NCBI RefSeq assembly: GCF_900232945.1
Contig: NZ_OCTU01000005.1
Location: 118,771 to 182,770 of the forward strand
Source: Urinicoccus timonensis
GTDB lineage: Bacteria; Bacillota; Clostridia; Tissierellales; Peptoniphilaceae
Direction of reading: 5' to 3'
DNA length: 64,000 bases
The notes under the pieces were generated by a model, which was not told where the DNA came from, made no database searches, and saw only the letters and a list, made by a program, of their open reading frames with translations. Shown piece after piece: positions 52,409 to 61,276 of the stretch. Position 1 is the stretch's first letter. Each line of letters begins with the position of its first letter. The position numbers were made by a program, and so were the translations under genes.

Positions 52409-53845
52409 TATTTCAACTCCATCTTCAAAGAGTGCCTCTACAAATTTTTTAGAATCAAAAACTTGGAGGTCATTAATTTGTTCTCCAACGCCAATAAATT
52501 TAATCGGAACATTTAATTCTCTTTGGAGGCCTATAACAACGCCCCCTTTGGCTGTCCCATCTAATTTAGTCAAAATAAAGCCCGTTAAGTTGGTGGCTTC
52601 ATTAAAGGTCTTTGCTTGCAAAATAGCATTTTGGCCCGTTGTTGCATCTAAGACAAGTAAATTTTCCCGGTTGGCTTCGGGATATTCTCTTTCTATAATC
52701 CGACTAATTTTTTCTAATTCTTTCATTAGGTTTGACTTGTTATGGAGACGTCCAGCTGTATCTACAATAAGGACATCTGTGTTTCTTGCTTTAGCTGCTT
52801 GGATGGCATCATAGGTCACAGCTGCTGGATCGGCGCCTTCTGAATGGCTTACCACTTCTACATTGGCCCGAGTCCCCCAACTTTTAACTTGATCAATAGC
52901 TGCTGCCCGAAAAGTATCTGCCGCTGCAATAAGGACACTTTTCCCCTGGTTCTTTAATTGGGCGCTTAGCTTACCAATAGTTGTCGTTTTTCCAACACCA
53001 TTTACTCCGACTACAAGAACAATGGTAGGATGATCCGTTTCCAAATCTGAATCCAGCTTACATTCATCCAGAAGTTCCTGGATAACCTCTTTTAAAGCAG
53101 GATAAATTGCTTGAGGGTCTTTGATTTCATCCTCTACAATCTTGACCTTTAATCGGTCAATGGCTTCCATGGTAGTTTCCATTCCCATGTCAGAAGAAAT
53201 CAAAATATCTTCCAAGTCGTCAATCAAGTCATCATCTATTTTTACATAGACCCCTAAGACTTGGTTGATTTTTTGACTCATTTGCTTGCGTGTTTTTGAA
53301 AGACCGGATTTCAGCTTTTGGAAAAACCCTCCAGCTTCTTCTTGTTTTTCCACTAAGACTTCGTCTTTATCTAAGGCCTCTAACGGTTTGTCTTCTACTT
53401 CTTGTTTTTCTTCCTGGCCATTTTCTAAAGTCTTATCCCCTTCTTGAGAGTCAAGTTCTTCTATTTTTTCTTCCGAGGTTTGTCCAGAAGAAGTTTCTTG
53501 GCCCTCACTTTCACGATTTAAGGATTCTTCTAGATTTTCTTGAACTTCTAGCTCCAAGTCCTCCTCAAACTCCACCTCTAGATCTTCTGTAGACTCTTCT
53601 TCCTCTGATTTTACCACCAAACCTTCGTGGTCTACTTCCAAGTCATTGCTAGCTATTGCTGAATCATCAATGGGCTCTGCAGCTTGCTCTAAGAGCGCCT
53701 CCTCCAAAGATTTGCCTAAAATAACCCCTTCTTCTTGGTTAAATTCCTCAGTACTTTTTTCTTTATCCTCTGATGGGGTGCTGGTCGAAAGGTCTTCTTC
53801 CTTTTCCTTAGCCCCCTTTAGTTTATCTTTAATCCACTCAAACAT
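52406..53845 (-). CDS. ftsY: Signal recognition particle receptor FtsY
   Basis: The SRP receptor GTPase, 479 residues. The first 170 residues are strongly acidic (E, D, S) and of low complexity, long for a Gram-positive FtsY. NG domains follow: LVVGVNGVGKTTTIGKLSAQLK (G1), AAADTFRAAA, LIVDTAGRLHNKSNLM, and LTKLDGTAKGG. The acidic A-domain probably helps membrane or ribosome contact. smc lies just upstream, and alr follows after the terminator. Confidence 0.95.
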   Translation of the reverse strand: MFEWIKDKLKGAKEKEEDLSTSTPSEDKEKSTEEFNQEEGVILGKSLEEALLEQAAEPIDDSAIASNDLEVDHEGLVVKSEEEESTEDLEVEFEEDLELEVQENLEESLNRESEGQETSSGQTSEEKIEELDSQEGDKTLENGQEEKQEVEDKPLEALDKDEVLVEKQEEAGGFFQKLKSGLSKTRKQMSQKINQVLGVYVKIDDDLIDDLEDILISSDMGMETTMEAIDRLKVKIVEDEIKDPQAIYPALKEVIQELLDECKLDSDLETDHPTIVLVVGVNGVGKTTTIGKLSAQLKNQGKSVLIAAADTFRAAAIDQVKSWGTRANVEVVSHSEGADPAAVTYDAIQAAKARNTDVLIVDTAGRLHNKSNLMKELEKISRIIEREYPEANRENLLVLDATTGQNAILQAKTFNEATNLTGFILTKLDGTAKGGVVIGLQRELNVPIKFIGVGEQINDLQVFDSKKFVEALFEDGVEI

Positions 53846-53859
53846 GGCTCCTCCTTATA

Positions 53860-56800
53860 TTAAATATTTTTGAGCTTCATGGGAACAATGGTGCTGATGC
53901 CCTTCTCTTCCATTGTAACACCATATAAAATATCTGCAATCTCCATGGTAGGTTTCCGGTGAGTAATCATCATAAATTGTGTATCTTCTAAGTTCTGGAT
54001 ATAGTCCACATATCGGTCGATATTTGCATCGTCCAAGGCTGCATCAATTTCATCCAGAACACAAAATGGAGCTGGTCGATATTTTAATAGGGCGAAAATT
54101 AAAGCAACTGCTGTAAGAGACCGTTCCCCTCCTGATAAGAGAGAGAGGGATTGAAGCTTTTTACCTGGCGGTTGGGCTTTTATTTCAATGCCCGCTTCTA
54201 AAACAGGTCCTTCCTCTAGGTCAATATTGGCTGTTCCTCCCCGAAAAAGTTGTTTAAATATTAGGCTAAAATGTTCGGTAATCTCCTTGAAGCTTTTCAA
54301 AAAGACCTGGCGCATTTTGCGATCTAAATTCTCAATCACCTGGTCAAGTTCCTCTTTTGCCTCAATTAAATCACTCTTTTGTTTTTCCTGAAAATCAATC
54401 CGTTCTTTTAACTCTTTGTATTCATCAACGACTCGCTCATTCAAGGGGCCAAACTCTTCAATTTTCTTATTCAATTTAGAAAGTTCCCTGGCAATAGTCT
54501 TCGAGCTTTCTTGGACTTCCTTGTCAAATAAAGCGTCTTTTATTATACCATATCTTTCCACAAATCGATCTTCCAGATTAGCATATTCTATATCTAGCTT
54601 TTCCAAAGAAAACTCTCTTTTTTGGATTTCTTCTCCCTTTTCTTGCTGGTCTTCTTTTAAGGCTAGAATCTCTTGATTTAAATTACTAGCTTTTTGGCTC
54701 AAGGCAGATAGAAGGTCTTTTTTTGCTTGTAGGGCTTGTTTTTTTGCCTCTAAGTCTTTTTCTCCCAAGCCATAATTCTCATCCCAGGCCAGGAGTTTTT
54801 CCTCAACCAGGGCCTGTAGCTTTTCATTTTCTTCCATCCGTCTTTTGGCAGAATCTAAAGATTGATTTATTTTTTCCTGGTCTCCCAGCAACCTCTTGCC
54901 TTCATTAGCTTGAAAGTCCATGGTGGACTTAAGGGCTGTTGCTTGGAGACGCATTTGCAATAATTTTTCATTTTCTTCTTCTAGTTCAAGAGATACCTGG
55001 TTCTTTTCTTTTTGAATTTCTTCCAAGTCCTGGCTAAGATTTGATCGATTTTGATCTTGCTCCTGGTCTAAGTGGTAGGATTCTAGTTCTGAAATTTTAG
55101 TTTTTAGGTCTGCCTCCATTTGACCAATTTCATCTTGGTAGCGATTCTTTTGCTGTCCTTGTAGGTCCATATTTTGCTTCAAGGAATAAACTTTTTGCCT
55201 TAGATTTAAAATTTTATCATTGGCCTCAGAAAGCCCTTGACTCCCTTGTCTATAACTGGTATCCAATTGGTCTTTTTCTTCTTGCTTTTCCTTTAATAGG
55301 CTTCCTTTTTCCTGGAGAGCTTGATTAATTTCTTGAATAGCTTGATTTTTTTCTTGGATTTTTTTCTTTTGGTTTAAGATTTGGACAGAGCCCTTTTGGA
55401 TGGATCCCCCTGTAATTGACCCTTTGGGGTGAAAGAGGTCTCCTTTAAGACTGATAATTTTTTTCCGGTAATTTCGGCTTAAAAAAAGACCATCATCATA
55501 GGATTCAACAAATAAAATATCCCCCAACAACTGGTGGAAGAGGTTCTTTAGAGAATCATCACATGAAATAAAGTCTCTGGCATAGCCAATACTTTCCTTA
55601 GGAGCCTTCCCAGAAATCCTGTAAGCTCCATATCGGTTCAAGGGAAGAAAAGTCACCCGCCCTAGAGACCTATCTTTTAAAAGTCGAATCATGTCTTTTA
55701 CCTGACTATCATTAGCCACTACAATATTTTGTAGGGCATAGCCCAGGGCCACCGACATAGCCAACTCATATTTTTTATCCACTTGAAATAAGTTGGCTAG
55801 GGGGCCTAAGATTTGTCCTTGGAAAAGACCTTGGTCCTTAGATATTTTTAAAAAACTTTTGACAGACCGATTGAATCCATCATAATGATCCAGAGTGTTT
55901 TGTAGAAAGGCTTGACTCCGTAAAAGTTCATTCCGGTCCAAGTCCATTTTTCTTAAGCTTTCAGATACTTCCTTAATGACTTCTTCATTTTCAAGTAAGG
56001 CCTGTCTTGTTTTTTCTAAAGCCTGGCCTTGGTCCTTGGATCGAAGGGTGATTTCTTGGATTTCTTGGTCGGCTTCTTGAATTTGACCCTTTAAATAGTC
56101 TATTTCCCTATCCATTTGATTAGAAAGACTATTTAATTTTTCAAGTCTGGCTTGACCTTCCCGGATCATCCCCTCCATGGATTGGATTCTAAGGTCTCTG
56201 GACAGTTTGGATTGGTTTTCACTTTCTAAAGAGCCCTTTACCTGGTTTTCTTTTTGGACCAGGTTATTTAAAAGAGCCTTTTTCTCATTAACTAGGTTTT
56301 TTTGTCCTAGGAGTTTTTCTTCCAGGTCTTTTTCTTCCTGGCGACTCTTTTCTTGGTCTTCCTGGTTTGTCTGTAGATTTTCTTGGTTTTCCAGTAGACT
56401 CGCCTGTAAATCTGTTATGTTATTTTTATCAAAATCCAAAGAGGCCTGGATGGACCGTTTTTGATCCTCATAGCGGTCTCTTTTTTCCTCAAAGCGAACC
56501 CACTCTTCAATGGCCTCTTGCAATTTTTCCTGGTCTTGGTCCAGGTCTTTTTCTTTTTCCTCTAGCTCTTGGCTAATTTCTTGGTAAGATAGGGTCTTAT
56601 TGGCCAGGTCATCTTTAAGTTGGTCCATTTCCCCTGATAGTTCTTGGATAAGCTCTTGGACCTTAGCTTTCCGCCCTTGAAAGTTTTGGTACTCTAAAAC
56701 AAAAAAATCCTCATCTAAAGATTTCCTTTTTTCGTAGACTTCCTTGTAGTCATAATATTTTTTTAGGTCATCAGACAAAGAAGCTTCTTGTTTTTTTAAA

Positions 56801-57390
56801 ACAGTTAAGAGGTCCTGGATTCGCTCTAAATTGTCCAGGGTTTCTTGTAATTTTTTTATGGATTCATTTTTTCTCTTTTTAAACTTGGTAATTCCAGCAG
56901 CTTCTTCAAAAACCATCCGTCTATCTTCTGGTTTATTGCTTAAAACTGCATCGATTCTCCCTTGACCTATAAAGGAGTAGCCATCTTTCCCAATTCCAGT
57001 ATCCATAAAAAGTTCTTGGATATCCTTTAGCCGACAAGTCTCTTGGTTGATGCGATACTCACTTTCCCCGGACCGATACATCCTTCTTTGAACGGTAACT
57101 TCATTATAGGGAATATCCAGCCATTTAGATGTATTGTCAAAAGTCAGGCTGACATCTGCAATGCCTAGGGCCTTTCTTTGGTGAGTTCCGGAAAAAATTA
57201 CATCTGCCATCTTTGACCCTCTTAGACTCTTTACCCGCGTTTCTCCCAAGGCCCAGGTGATTGCATCTAAAATATTGCTTTTACCACTCCCATTAGGACC
57301 TACAATAGCCGTAATAGGTTCAGTAAAATTAATTTTTGTTTTTTTTGCAAAGCTCTTAAAGCCTTGTAATTCAATAGATTTTAAATACAT
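53860..57390 (-). CDS. smc: Chromosome segregation protein SMC
   Basis: The condensin ATPase, about 1,176 residues. The head begins LKSIELQGFKSFAKKTKIN, with Walker A GPNGSGKSNILDAI. A coiled coil follows, then the hinge (about 505-665: QILGPLANLFQVDKKYELAMSVALG), then the second coil. The C-terminal head has LLSGGERSLTAVALIFALL and Walker B CVLDEIDAALDD. ATG 57390 is preferred, with GGAG nine bases upstream; ATG 57399 would overlap that site. It overlaps the radical SAM gene by 20 bases and is followed by ftsY, an order common in Bacillota. Confidence 0.97.
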   Translation of the reverse strand: MYLKSIELQGFKSFAKKTKINFTEPITAIVGPNGSGKSNILDAITWALGETRVKSLRGSKMADVIFSGTHQRKALGIADVSLTFDNTSKWLDIPYNEVTVQRRMYRSGESEYRINQETCRLKDIQELFMDTGIGKDGYSFIGQGRIDAVLSNKPEDRRMVFEEAAGITKFKKRKNESIKKLQETLDNLERIQDLLTVLKKQEASLSDDLKKYYDYKEVYEKRKSLDEDFFVLEYQNFQGRKAKVQELIQELSGEMDQLKDDLANKTLSYQEISQELEEKEKDLDQDQEKLQEAIEEWVRFEEKRDRYEDQKRSIQASLDFDKNNITDLQASLLENQENLQTNQEDQEKSRQEEKDLEEKLLGQKNLVNEKKALLNNLVQKENQVKGSLESENQSKLSRDLRIQSMEGMIREGQARLEKLNSLSNQMDREIDYLKGQIQEADQEIQEITLRSKDQGQALEKTRQALLENEEVIKEVSESLRKMDLDRNELLRSQAFLQNTLDHYDGFNRSVKSFLKISKDQGLFQGQILGPLANLFQVDKKYELAMSVALGYALQNIVVANDSQVKDMIRLLKDRSLGRVTFLPLNRYGAYRISGKAPKESIGYARDFISCDDSLKNLFHQLLGDILFVESYDDGLFLSRNYRKKIISLKGDLFHPKGSITGGSIQKGSVQILNQKKKIQEKNQAIQEINQALQEKGSLLKEKQEEKDQLDTSYRQGSQGLSEANDKILNLRQKVYSLKQNMDLQGQQKNRYQDEIGQMEADLKTKISELESYHLDQEQDQNRSNLSQDLEEIQKEKNQVSLELEEENEKLLQMRLQATALKSTMDFQANEGKRLLGDQEKINQSLDSAKRRMEENEKLQALVEEKLLAWDENYGLGEKDLEAKKQALQAKKDLLSALSQKASNLNQEILALKEDQQEKGEEIQKREFSLEKLDIEYANLEDRFVERYGIIKDALFDKEVQESSKTIARELSKLNKKIEEFGPLNERVVDEYKELKERIDFQEKQKSDLIEAKEELDQVIENLDRKMRQVFLKSFKEITEHFSLIFKQLFRGGTANIDLEEGPVLEAGIEIKAQPPGKKLQSLSLLSGGERSLTAVALIFALLKYRPAPFCVLDEIDAALDDANIDRYVDYIQNLEDTQFMMITHRKPTMEIADILYGVTMEEKGISTIVPMKLKNI

Positions 57391-58402
57391 TCTCTTCATC
57401 TCCAAGATCAATTTCCTGATCTTCTGTCCTTAGGATTATCCGTTTTTCTTCTTGCTTGGTAAATTGAATTGGACCAAAGTCCTCTTCTAGTTTCTTCCGT
57501 CCCCAGGCCTTAAGACCTACTATATTTGCAACCATTCTTTTTGAAGCAAGAATTTCTTCTAGTCTATGTATTTCTCGCCTAGCTAAAAAACTGCTAATTT
57601 GATCTACAAAGGCCCGACTTTTAACCATTTGTCCCAGGGATGGATGAAAGGGCCCAGCCAATAGGTCTCCTTGAAAGTTTATCCGATCTGTAGCTTGTAG
57701 ACCAATCCGAATTACATCAATCCCCTCTTTCCGATATCTTCTATAGGCATAGCTTGCCCATTCAAGAGCCTCTTCTAGGCTTAAGGGGGCATAGGATTTA
57801 TTTTCATAGAGCCTTGCCAAGGGGGTTTCTTTCAAGACCAAGGTAGGATAAATTCGAACAAAATCTGGTTTCAGCCTACAAATCTTATCTACGCTGTCTT
57901 TAAAAGACTCCCAGTTCTCTGCCGGCAGACCCAACATTTGCTGGATTCCCAATTCTAAGTCCAAACTCTTAATAACTTCAACAGCTTCAACAACATCCTG
58001 GTCTGAATGCCCCCTAAGGGATTGGTCTAAAACCTTAGGGTCCATGGACTGGGCTCCCAGCTCAATGGTCCTTAAACCCATGGATTTCAAGTCCCCTATA
58101 TGGTCCTGGTCAATGGCATCCGGTCGTGTACTTAGGCGGATGCTGTTGACCTCCTTGCCTAAATAAGCTTGGACTTGGTTAAAATAGGCAAATTGTAAGT
58201 CTCTGTCCAGAGCTGTAAAACTTCCCCCATAAAAGGCCACTTGAAAGTCTGTCATTTCTTGACTTGCCTTTTTAATTTCTTGTCCCGCTAGGTCTGGCGT
58301 CATTCCAGAACTTCCTGTAATTTCATTTTGATTGCAATAAACGCATTGTTGGGGGCACCCCTGAAAGCTAATAAATAAAGGTAGAATTCTATACTTGCTC
58401 AT
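57371..58402 (-). CDS. Radical SAM protein (Elp3/HemN-like), conserved in the rnc-smc interval
   Basis: A 343-residue radical SAM enzyme. ISFQGCPQQCVYCNQNE gives the CxxxCxxC cluster. FYGGSFTALDRD, IRLSTRPDAIDQD and TIELGAQSMDPKVLDQSLRG are family strands seen in Elp3-like and YhcC-like proteins. LGIQQMLGLPAENWESF follows. The C-terminus lacks the acetyltransferase domain of Elp3. Its reaction is unknown; the rnc-rSAM-smc order is frequent in clostridia. It overlaps both neighbours (14 and 20 bases). Confidence 0.85.
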   Translation of the reverse strand: MSKYRILPLFISFQGCPQQCVYCNQNEITGSSGMTPDLAGQEIKKASQEMTDFQVAFYGGSFTALDRDLQFAYFNQVQAYLGKEVNSIRLSTRPDAIDQDHIGDLKSMGLRTIELGAQSMDPKVLDQSLRGHSDQDVVEAVEVIKSLDLELGIQQMLGLPAENWESFKDSVDKICRLKPDFVRIYPTLVLKETPLARLYENKSYAPLSLEEALEWASYAYRRYRKEGIDVIRIGLQATDRINFQGDLLAGPFHPSLGQMVKSRAFVDQISSFLARREIHRLEEILASKRMVANIVGLKAWGRKKLEEDFGPIQFTKQEEKRIILRTEDQEIDLGDEENVFKIY

Positions 58403-59090
58403 GTTTTTTCTTTAATCTTTCCAAAGCATCTTTGGCTGCCATTTGTGAAGCTTCCTTTTTACTGCCTCCAAAGCCCTGGCCAATAATCCGATTTCCATCT
58501 TTACAATAGGTGTAAAAAATACAATCCCAAGGTGGCCCCTGGGTTTTATAGACCTGGTAATTGATGCTGAGTTTATGGTACTTTTTTTGATAATACTCTT
58601 GAAGAGTAGACTTGTAATTTTTTTGACCTGTAAAAACGTCCTCGTCTTGAGAAAGGAGGGATTGATAGACATGGAGGATGACCTCCTTGGTCTCTTGGTA
58701 ACCTGTTTCCAAAAAAATACTAGCAAAGATAGCTTCTACAACGTCCCCCCGCATAGACTCAGATACTTGGTTTTTATGATATTTTTGGGGTCTAAACTTG
58801 ATGTAAGGGTCCAAGTCTAAGTAGAGGCCGATGGCATTTAAGGCATGCTCATCCACGTGTTGGGCCCTGAGCACCGTTAAATCCCCCTCATTTTTTGAAG
58901 GATATTTCTGGTAAAGATATTCGCTGACAACCATGTCCAGGAGGGCATCTCCCAGAAACTCTCTTCGGTCATAACTTTTCAACCCCTCTTCTTCATTAGC
59001 AAAAGAAGCATGCTGGAAAGCCTCCTCTATACTGGACTTATTTTTAAATTGATAGTTTAATTTCTTTTCCAGGCTTTCAAACTTATTCAT
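58389..59090 (-). CDS. rnc: Ribonuclease III
   Basis: It cleaves double-stranded RNA such as rRNA precursors. Of 233 residues, the signature reads DRREFLGDALLDMVVSEYLY (usual ERLEFLGDAVL). The catalytic glutamate lies in RGDVVEAIFASIFLE. A dsRBD follows at the end (TLQEYYQKK, then FGGSKKEASQMAAKDAL). It overlaps acpP by eight bases. Confidence 0.95.
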   Translation of the reverse strand: MNKFESLEKKLNYQFKNKSSIEEAFQHASFANEEEGLKSYDRREFLGDALLDMVVSEYLYQKYPSKNEGDLTVLRAQHVDEHALNAIGLYLDLDPYIKFRPQKYHKNQVSESMRGDVVEAIFASIFLETGYQETKEVILHVYQSLLSQDEDVFTGQKNYKSTLQEYYQKKYHKLSINYQVYKTQGPPWDCIFYTYCKDGNRIIGQGFGGSKKEASQMAAKDALERLKKKHEQV

Positions 59091-59319
59091 CGAGGTCTTG
59101 GGCGTCTATATAGTCTATAACATCTCCAACAGTAGTAAGATTTTCTAAGACTTCATCTTCTAACTCAAGGTCAAACTCATCCTCTATGGTCATGACAAGT
59201 TCCAAAAGCTCAATGGAATCAACATTTAAATCATCGACAAAATTTGTGTCTTCATCTAAATCTTCCACTTTTACGTTAAACTGTTCTGCAATAATTTCAA
59301 GTATACGATCTTTCATCAT
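59083..59319 (-). CDS. acpP: Acyl carrier protein
   Basis: A 78-residue carrier of growing fatty acyl chains. The phosphopantetheine serine is in DDLNVDSIELLELVM (usual DSL). ITFAE-like helices and the acidic surface are normal. An AGGAGG-like site (ATGATGAAAGATCG start) is preceded by CCTCC on the plus strand. Order plsX-acpP-rnc is standard in Bacillota. Confidence 0.95.
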   Translation of the reverse strand: MMKDRILEIIAEQFNVKVEDLDEDTNFVDDLNVDSIELLELVMTIEDEFDLELEDEVLENLTTVGDVIDYIDAQDLDE

Positions 59320-59331
59320 TTCCTCCTAAGG

Positions 59332-60294
59332 TTAACATTCATCCACTAGTTTATGGTTAATCGCTTGGTCAATTTGTTTTAAAGAACTATAAATAGCCTT
59401 GGCGTTTGAACTGCCATGAGCTTTAAAGACTAGGCCCTTTATCCCTAAAAGAGGTACAGCCCCTACAGCCTTATAGTCAAAAAGGTCTTTTAATTGAATC
59501 ATCTTTTCTGATAAAGGATTTTTTTCTTGAGACTCTGAGTCTTTTGGCAAAAAGTTCTTAAAATTAGAAAAGATAAATTCAGCAAATCCTTCCATAGTTT
59601 TTAAGAAAATGTTCCCCACAAAACCATCACAAACAATAACATCTGCATCTGTATTAAAAACATCCCTAGCTTCAATATTTCCTTTGAAGTTTAAATTGGG
59701 ATCTTGGCTTAACCGCTCAAAGCTTTCCTTGGTTTGTTTGTTTCCCTTGCCTGGTTCCAAGCCAATATTTAAAAGATAGACCTTGGGCTGGTCTACAGAA
59801 TAGACCTTTTGAACATAGTCTGCCCCCATTTTTGCAAAAGAATGGATAACATCTACAGAACAATCAACATTGGCTCCAGCGTCTAAAAGGCATACATGAC
59901 CCTTGGCCTTAGGAATGGGTACTGGAAGACAGGCTCTTTCAACTCCGTCTTTACGACCAATTAAAAAAAGTCCACCAGCAAGAAGTCCACCTGTACTTCC
60001 TGCGCTTAAAACTGCATCTGCCTTACCTTCCTTTAACAGAGTCAAGGCCATAACTAAAGATGAATCTTTTTTCTTTCTTAAGGCTCTTGTAGGCTCCTCT
60101 GTATTTTCAATATAAGTATCTGTATGAATAATTTCATAATCCTTAAAAGAATACTTGACTAATTCTTCCTTAATTTGGTCTTCATTGCCTATAAAAATTG
60201 GGTAAAAGTCTTTTTCCGCTGCATATAAACTTGCACCTTCAATCATTACCCCAGGACCTAAATCAGGACCAAAACAATCTATGATTACTTTCAT
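59332..60294 (-). CDS. plsX: Phosphate acyltransferase PlsX
   Basis: It converts acyl-ACP to acyl-phosphate, the first step of phospholipid synthesis with PlsY. The 320-residue protein has IIDCFGPDLGPGVMIEGA (usual AMGGD-type opening is altered to CFGPD), SAGSTGGLLAGGLFLIGR, ALPVPIPKAK-like LPVPIPKAKG, and VCDGFVGNIFLKTMEG. The PlsX fold marks are clear, and the downstream acpP fits. A promoter and a palindrome precede it. Confidence 0.93.
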   Translation of the reverse strand: MKVIIDCFGPDLGPGVMIEGASLYAAEKDFYPIFIGNEDQIKEELVKYSFKDYEIIHTDTYIENTEEPTRALRKKKDSSLVMALTLLKEGKADAVLSAGSTGGLLAGGLFLIGRKDGVERACLPVPIPKAKGHVCLLDAGANVDCSVDVIHSFAKMGADYVQKVYSVDQPKVYLLNIGLEPGKGNKQTKESFERLSQDPNLNFKGNIEARDVFNTDADVIVCDGFVGNIFLKTMEGFAEFIFSNFKNFLPKDSESQEKNPLSEKMIQLKDLFDYKAVGAVPLLGIKGLVFKAHGSSNAKAIYSSLKQIDQAINHKLVDEC

Positions 60295-60323
60295 TTTCCA
60301 CCTTCAATCTTTCCTTTTATTAC

Positions 60324-60343
60324 TTAAAGATAGTTTATCTTAA
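60324..60343. promoter_or_regulatory. Inverted repeat over the plsX -10 box, candidate operator
   Basis: TTAAAGATA (60324-60332) and TATCTTAA (60336-60343) form a near-palindrome with a three-base spacer and one extra base. It covers the -10 hexamer of the plsX promoter. It does not match the FapR or FabT consensus as I know them. Confidence 0.45.
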
Positions 60344-60360
60344 CTAGGAGGACTTTGCAA
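60332..60360 (-). promoter_or_regulatory. Promoter of plsX-acpP-rnc
   Basis: On the minus strand, -35 TTGCAA (60355-60360), a spacer of 17, and -10 TAAACT (60332-60337). Confidence 0.7.
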
Positions 60361-60390
60361 TAAATAAGAAAACTTCTTTATAAAGATTCC

Positions 60391-60453
60391 AAAAAAAATA
60401 CGAGCAGGTAACTTATGAAAAGACCCTTCCTTCTCTATAAGTTCCTTGCTCGT
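60391..60453 (-). terminator. Terminator of the DUF177-rpmF unit
   Basis: A long stem ACGAGCA..AACTTAT / ATAAGTT..TGCTCGT, with a three-base internal mismatch and a 20-base loop, is followed by eight T on the minus strand, just after rpmF. Confidence 0.88.
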
Positions 60454-60495
60454 AGTTTTTCATCTACCTCAAGTCAAATGACTCTCGCCAAATCC

Positions 60496-60678
60496 TTAGT
60501 CTTCCATAGAAATAACTTCTTTACCATCATAATATCCACATTTAGGACAAATACGATGTGGTAGTTTGCTTTCATGGCAATTTGGACATTCAACAACTGT
60601 TGTCTTAGGTAGTTGGTAAGATGAAGCACGACGCTTATTACGACGTTGCTTAGACGTTTTTCTCTTAGGTACTGCCAT
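60496..60678 (-). CDS. rpmF: 50S ribosomal protein L32
   Basis: A 60-residue zinc-binding (C+) form: AVPKRKTSKQRRNKRRASS at the start, then VECPNCHESKLPHRICPKCG with the two CxxC pairs. It lies 12 bases after the DUF177 gene, the conserved partner. Confidence 0.97.
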   Translation of the reverse strand: MAVPKRKTSKQRRNKRRASSYQLPKTTVVECPNCHESKLPHRICPKCGYYDGKEVISMED

Positions 60679-60690
60679 TTCTACACCTCC

Positions 60691-61206
60691 TTATTCTTCG
60701 TCAAATAGACCTTGCAATGCTGCGAAACGAGGATCAATAGATTGATTGCTGCAGTTGCAATCTCCTTTATTTAAGTCGTTTCCACATATTGGACATAAAC
60801 CCTTACAATCCTCCGAACAAAGCGGCTGAATCGGAAGTGATGTAATCACAATACTCATGGCTAATTCATCAAGATAAGAATCTCTTTTTTGCCAAACAAT
60901 GACTTCATCTTCAGTTTGTCCACTATAAAGTTTAGCATCTTCTTCAGTTTCTGTAACAAGAAATTCCGAGGTCACAGAAACCTTATCCACCATTTCTTTT
61001 AAACAGCGACTGCAATTCGTTTGAACCGCATAGTTTACAGTTAAAATGAGAGTCCACACGTCATGTGCTGAGTACACATTGACCTCATAATGAATCGGAA
61101 AGATTATCGATAAATCATCGGTATCAATGGAATCGATACCCTTTAAAATCTCTGCCTTATAAGGTTGCCCTTCTAATGTTAGATCTTTTAATTTAGATAA
61201 GTCCAT
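60691..61206 (-). CDS. YceD family protein (DUF177), linked to 23S rRNA accumulation
   Basis: A 171-residue protein with two cysteine pairs: TNCSRCLKEMV in the middle and CSEDCKGLCPICGNDLN near the end. These match DUF177/YceD, which is required for large-subunit rRNA accumulation in some bacteria and plants. The pairing with rpmF is one of the most stable in bacteria. The start follows GAGGGGTGA. Confidence 0.92.
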   Translation of the reverse strand: MDLSKLKDLTLEGQPYKAEILKGIDSIDTDDLSIIFPIHYEVNVYSAHDVWTLILTVNYAVQTNCSRCLKEMVDKVSVTSEFLVTETEEDAKLYSGQTEDEVIVWQKRDSYLDELAMSIVITSLPIQPLCSEDCKGLCPICGNDLNKGDCNCSNQSIDPRFAALQGLFDEE

Positions 61207-61235
61207 GATTCACCCCTCAAATATACATACAATTT

Positions 61236-61264
61236 ATTATATGATGGATCTATCCAGATGTCAA
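61236..61264 (-). promoter_or_regulatory. Consensus promoter of the DUF177-rpmF unit
   Basis: On the minus strand, exact consensus -35 TTGACA (61259-61264), spacer of 17, exact -10 TATAAT (61236-61241). It is the strongest promoter in the window by sequence. Confidence 0.95.
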
Positions 61265-61276
61265 TAGTAAGTTGAC

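Noticed and set aside
58412..58726. Minus-strand frame overlapping rnc
   Set aside because: It is an alternative frame inside rnc, which has complete RNase III motifs.
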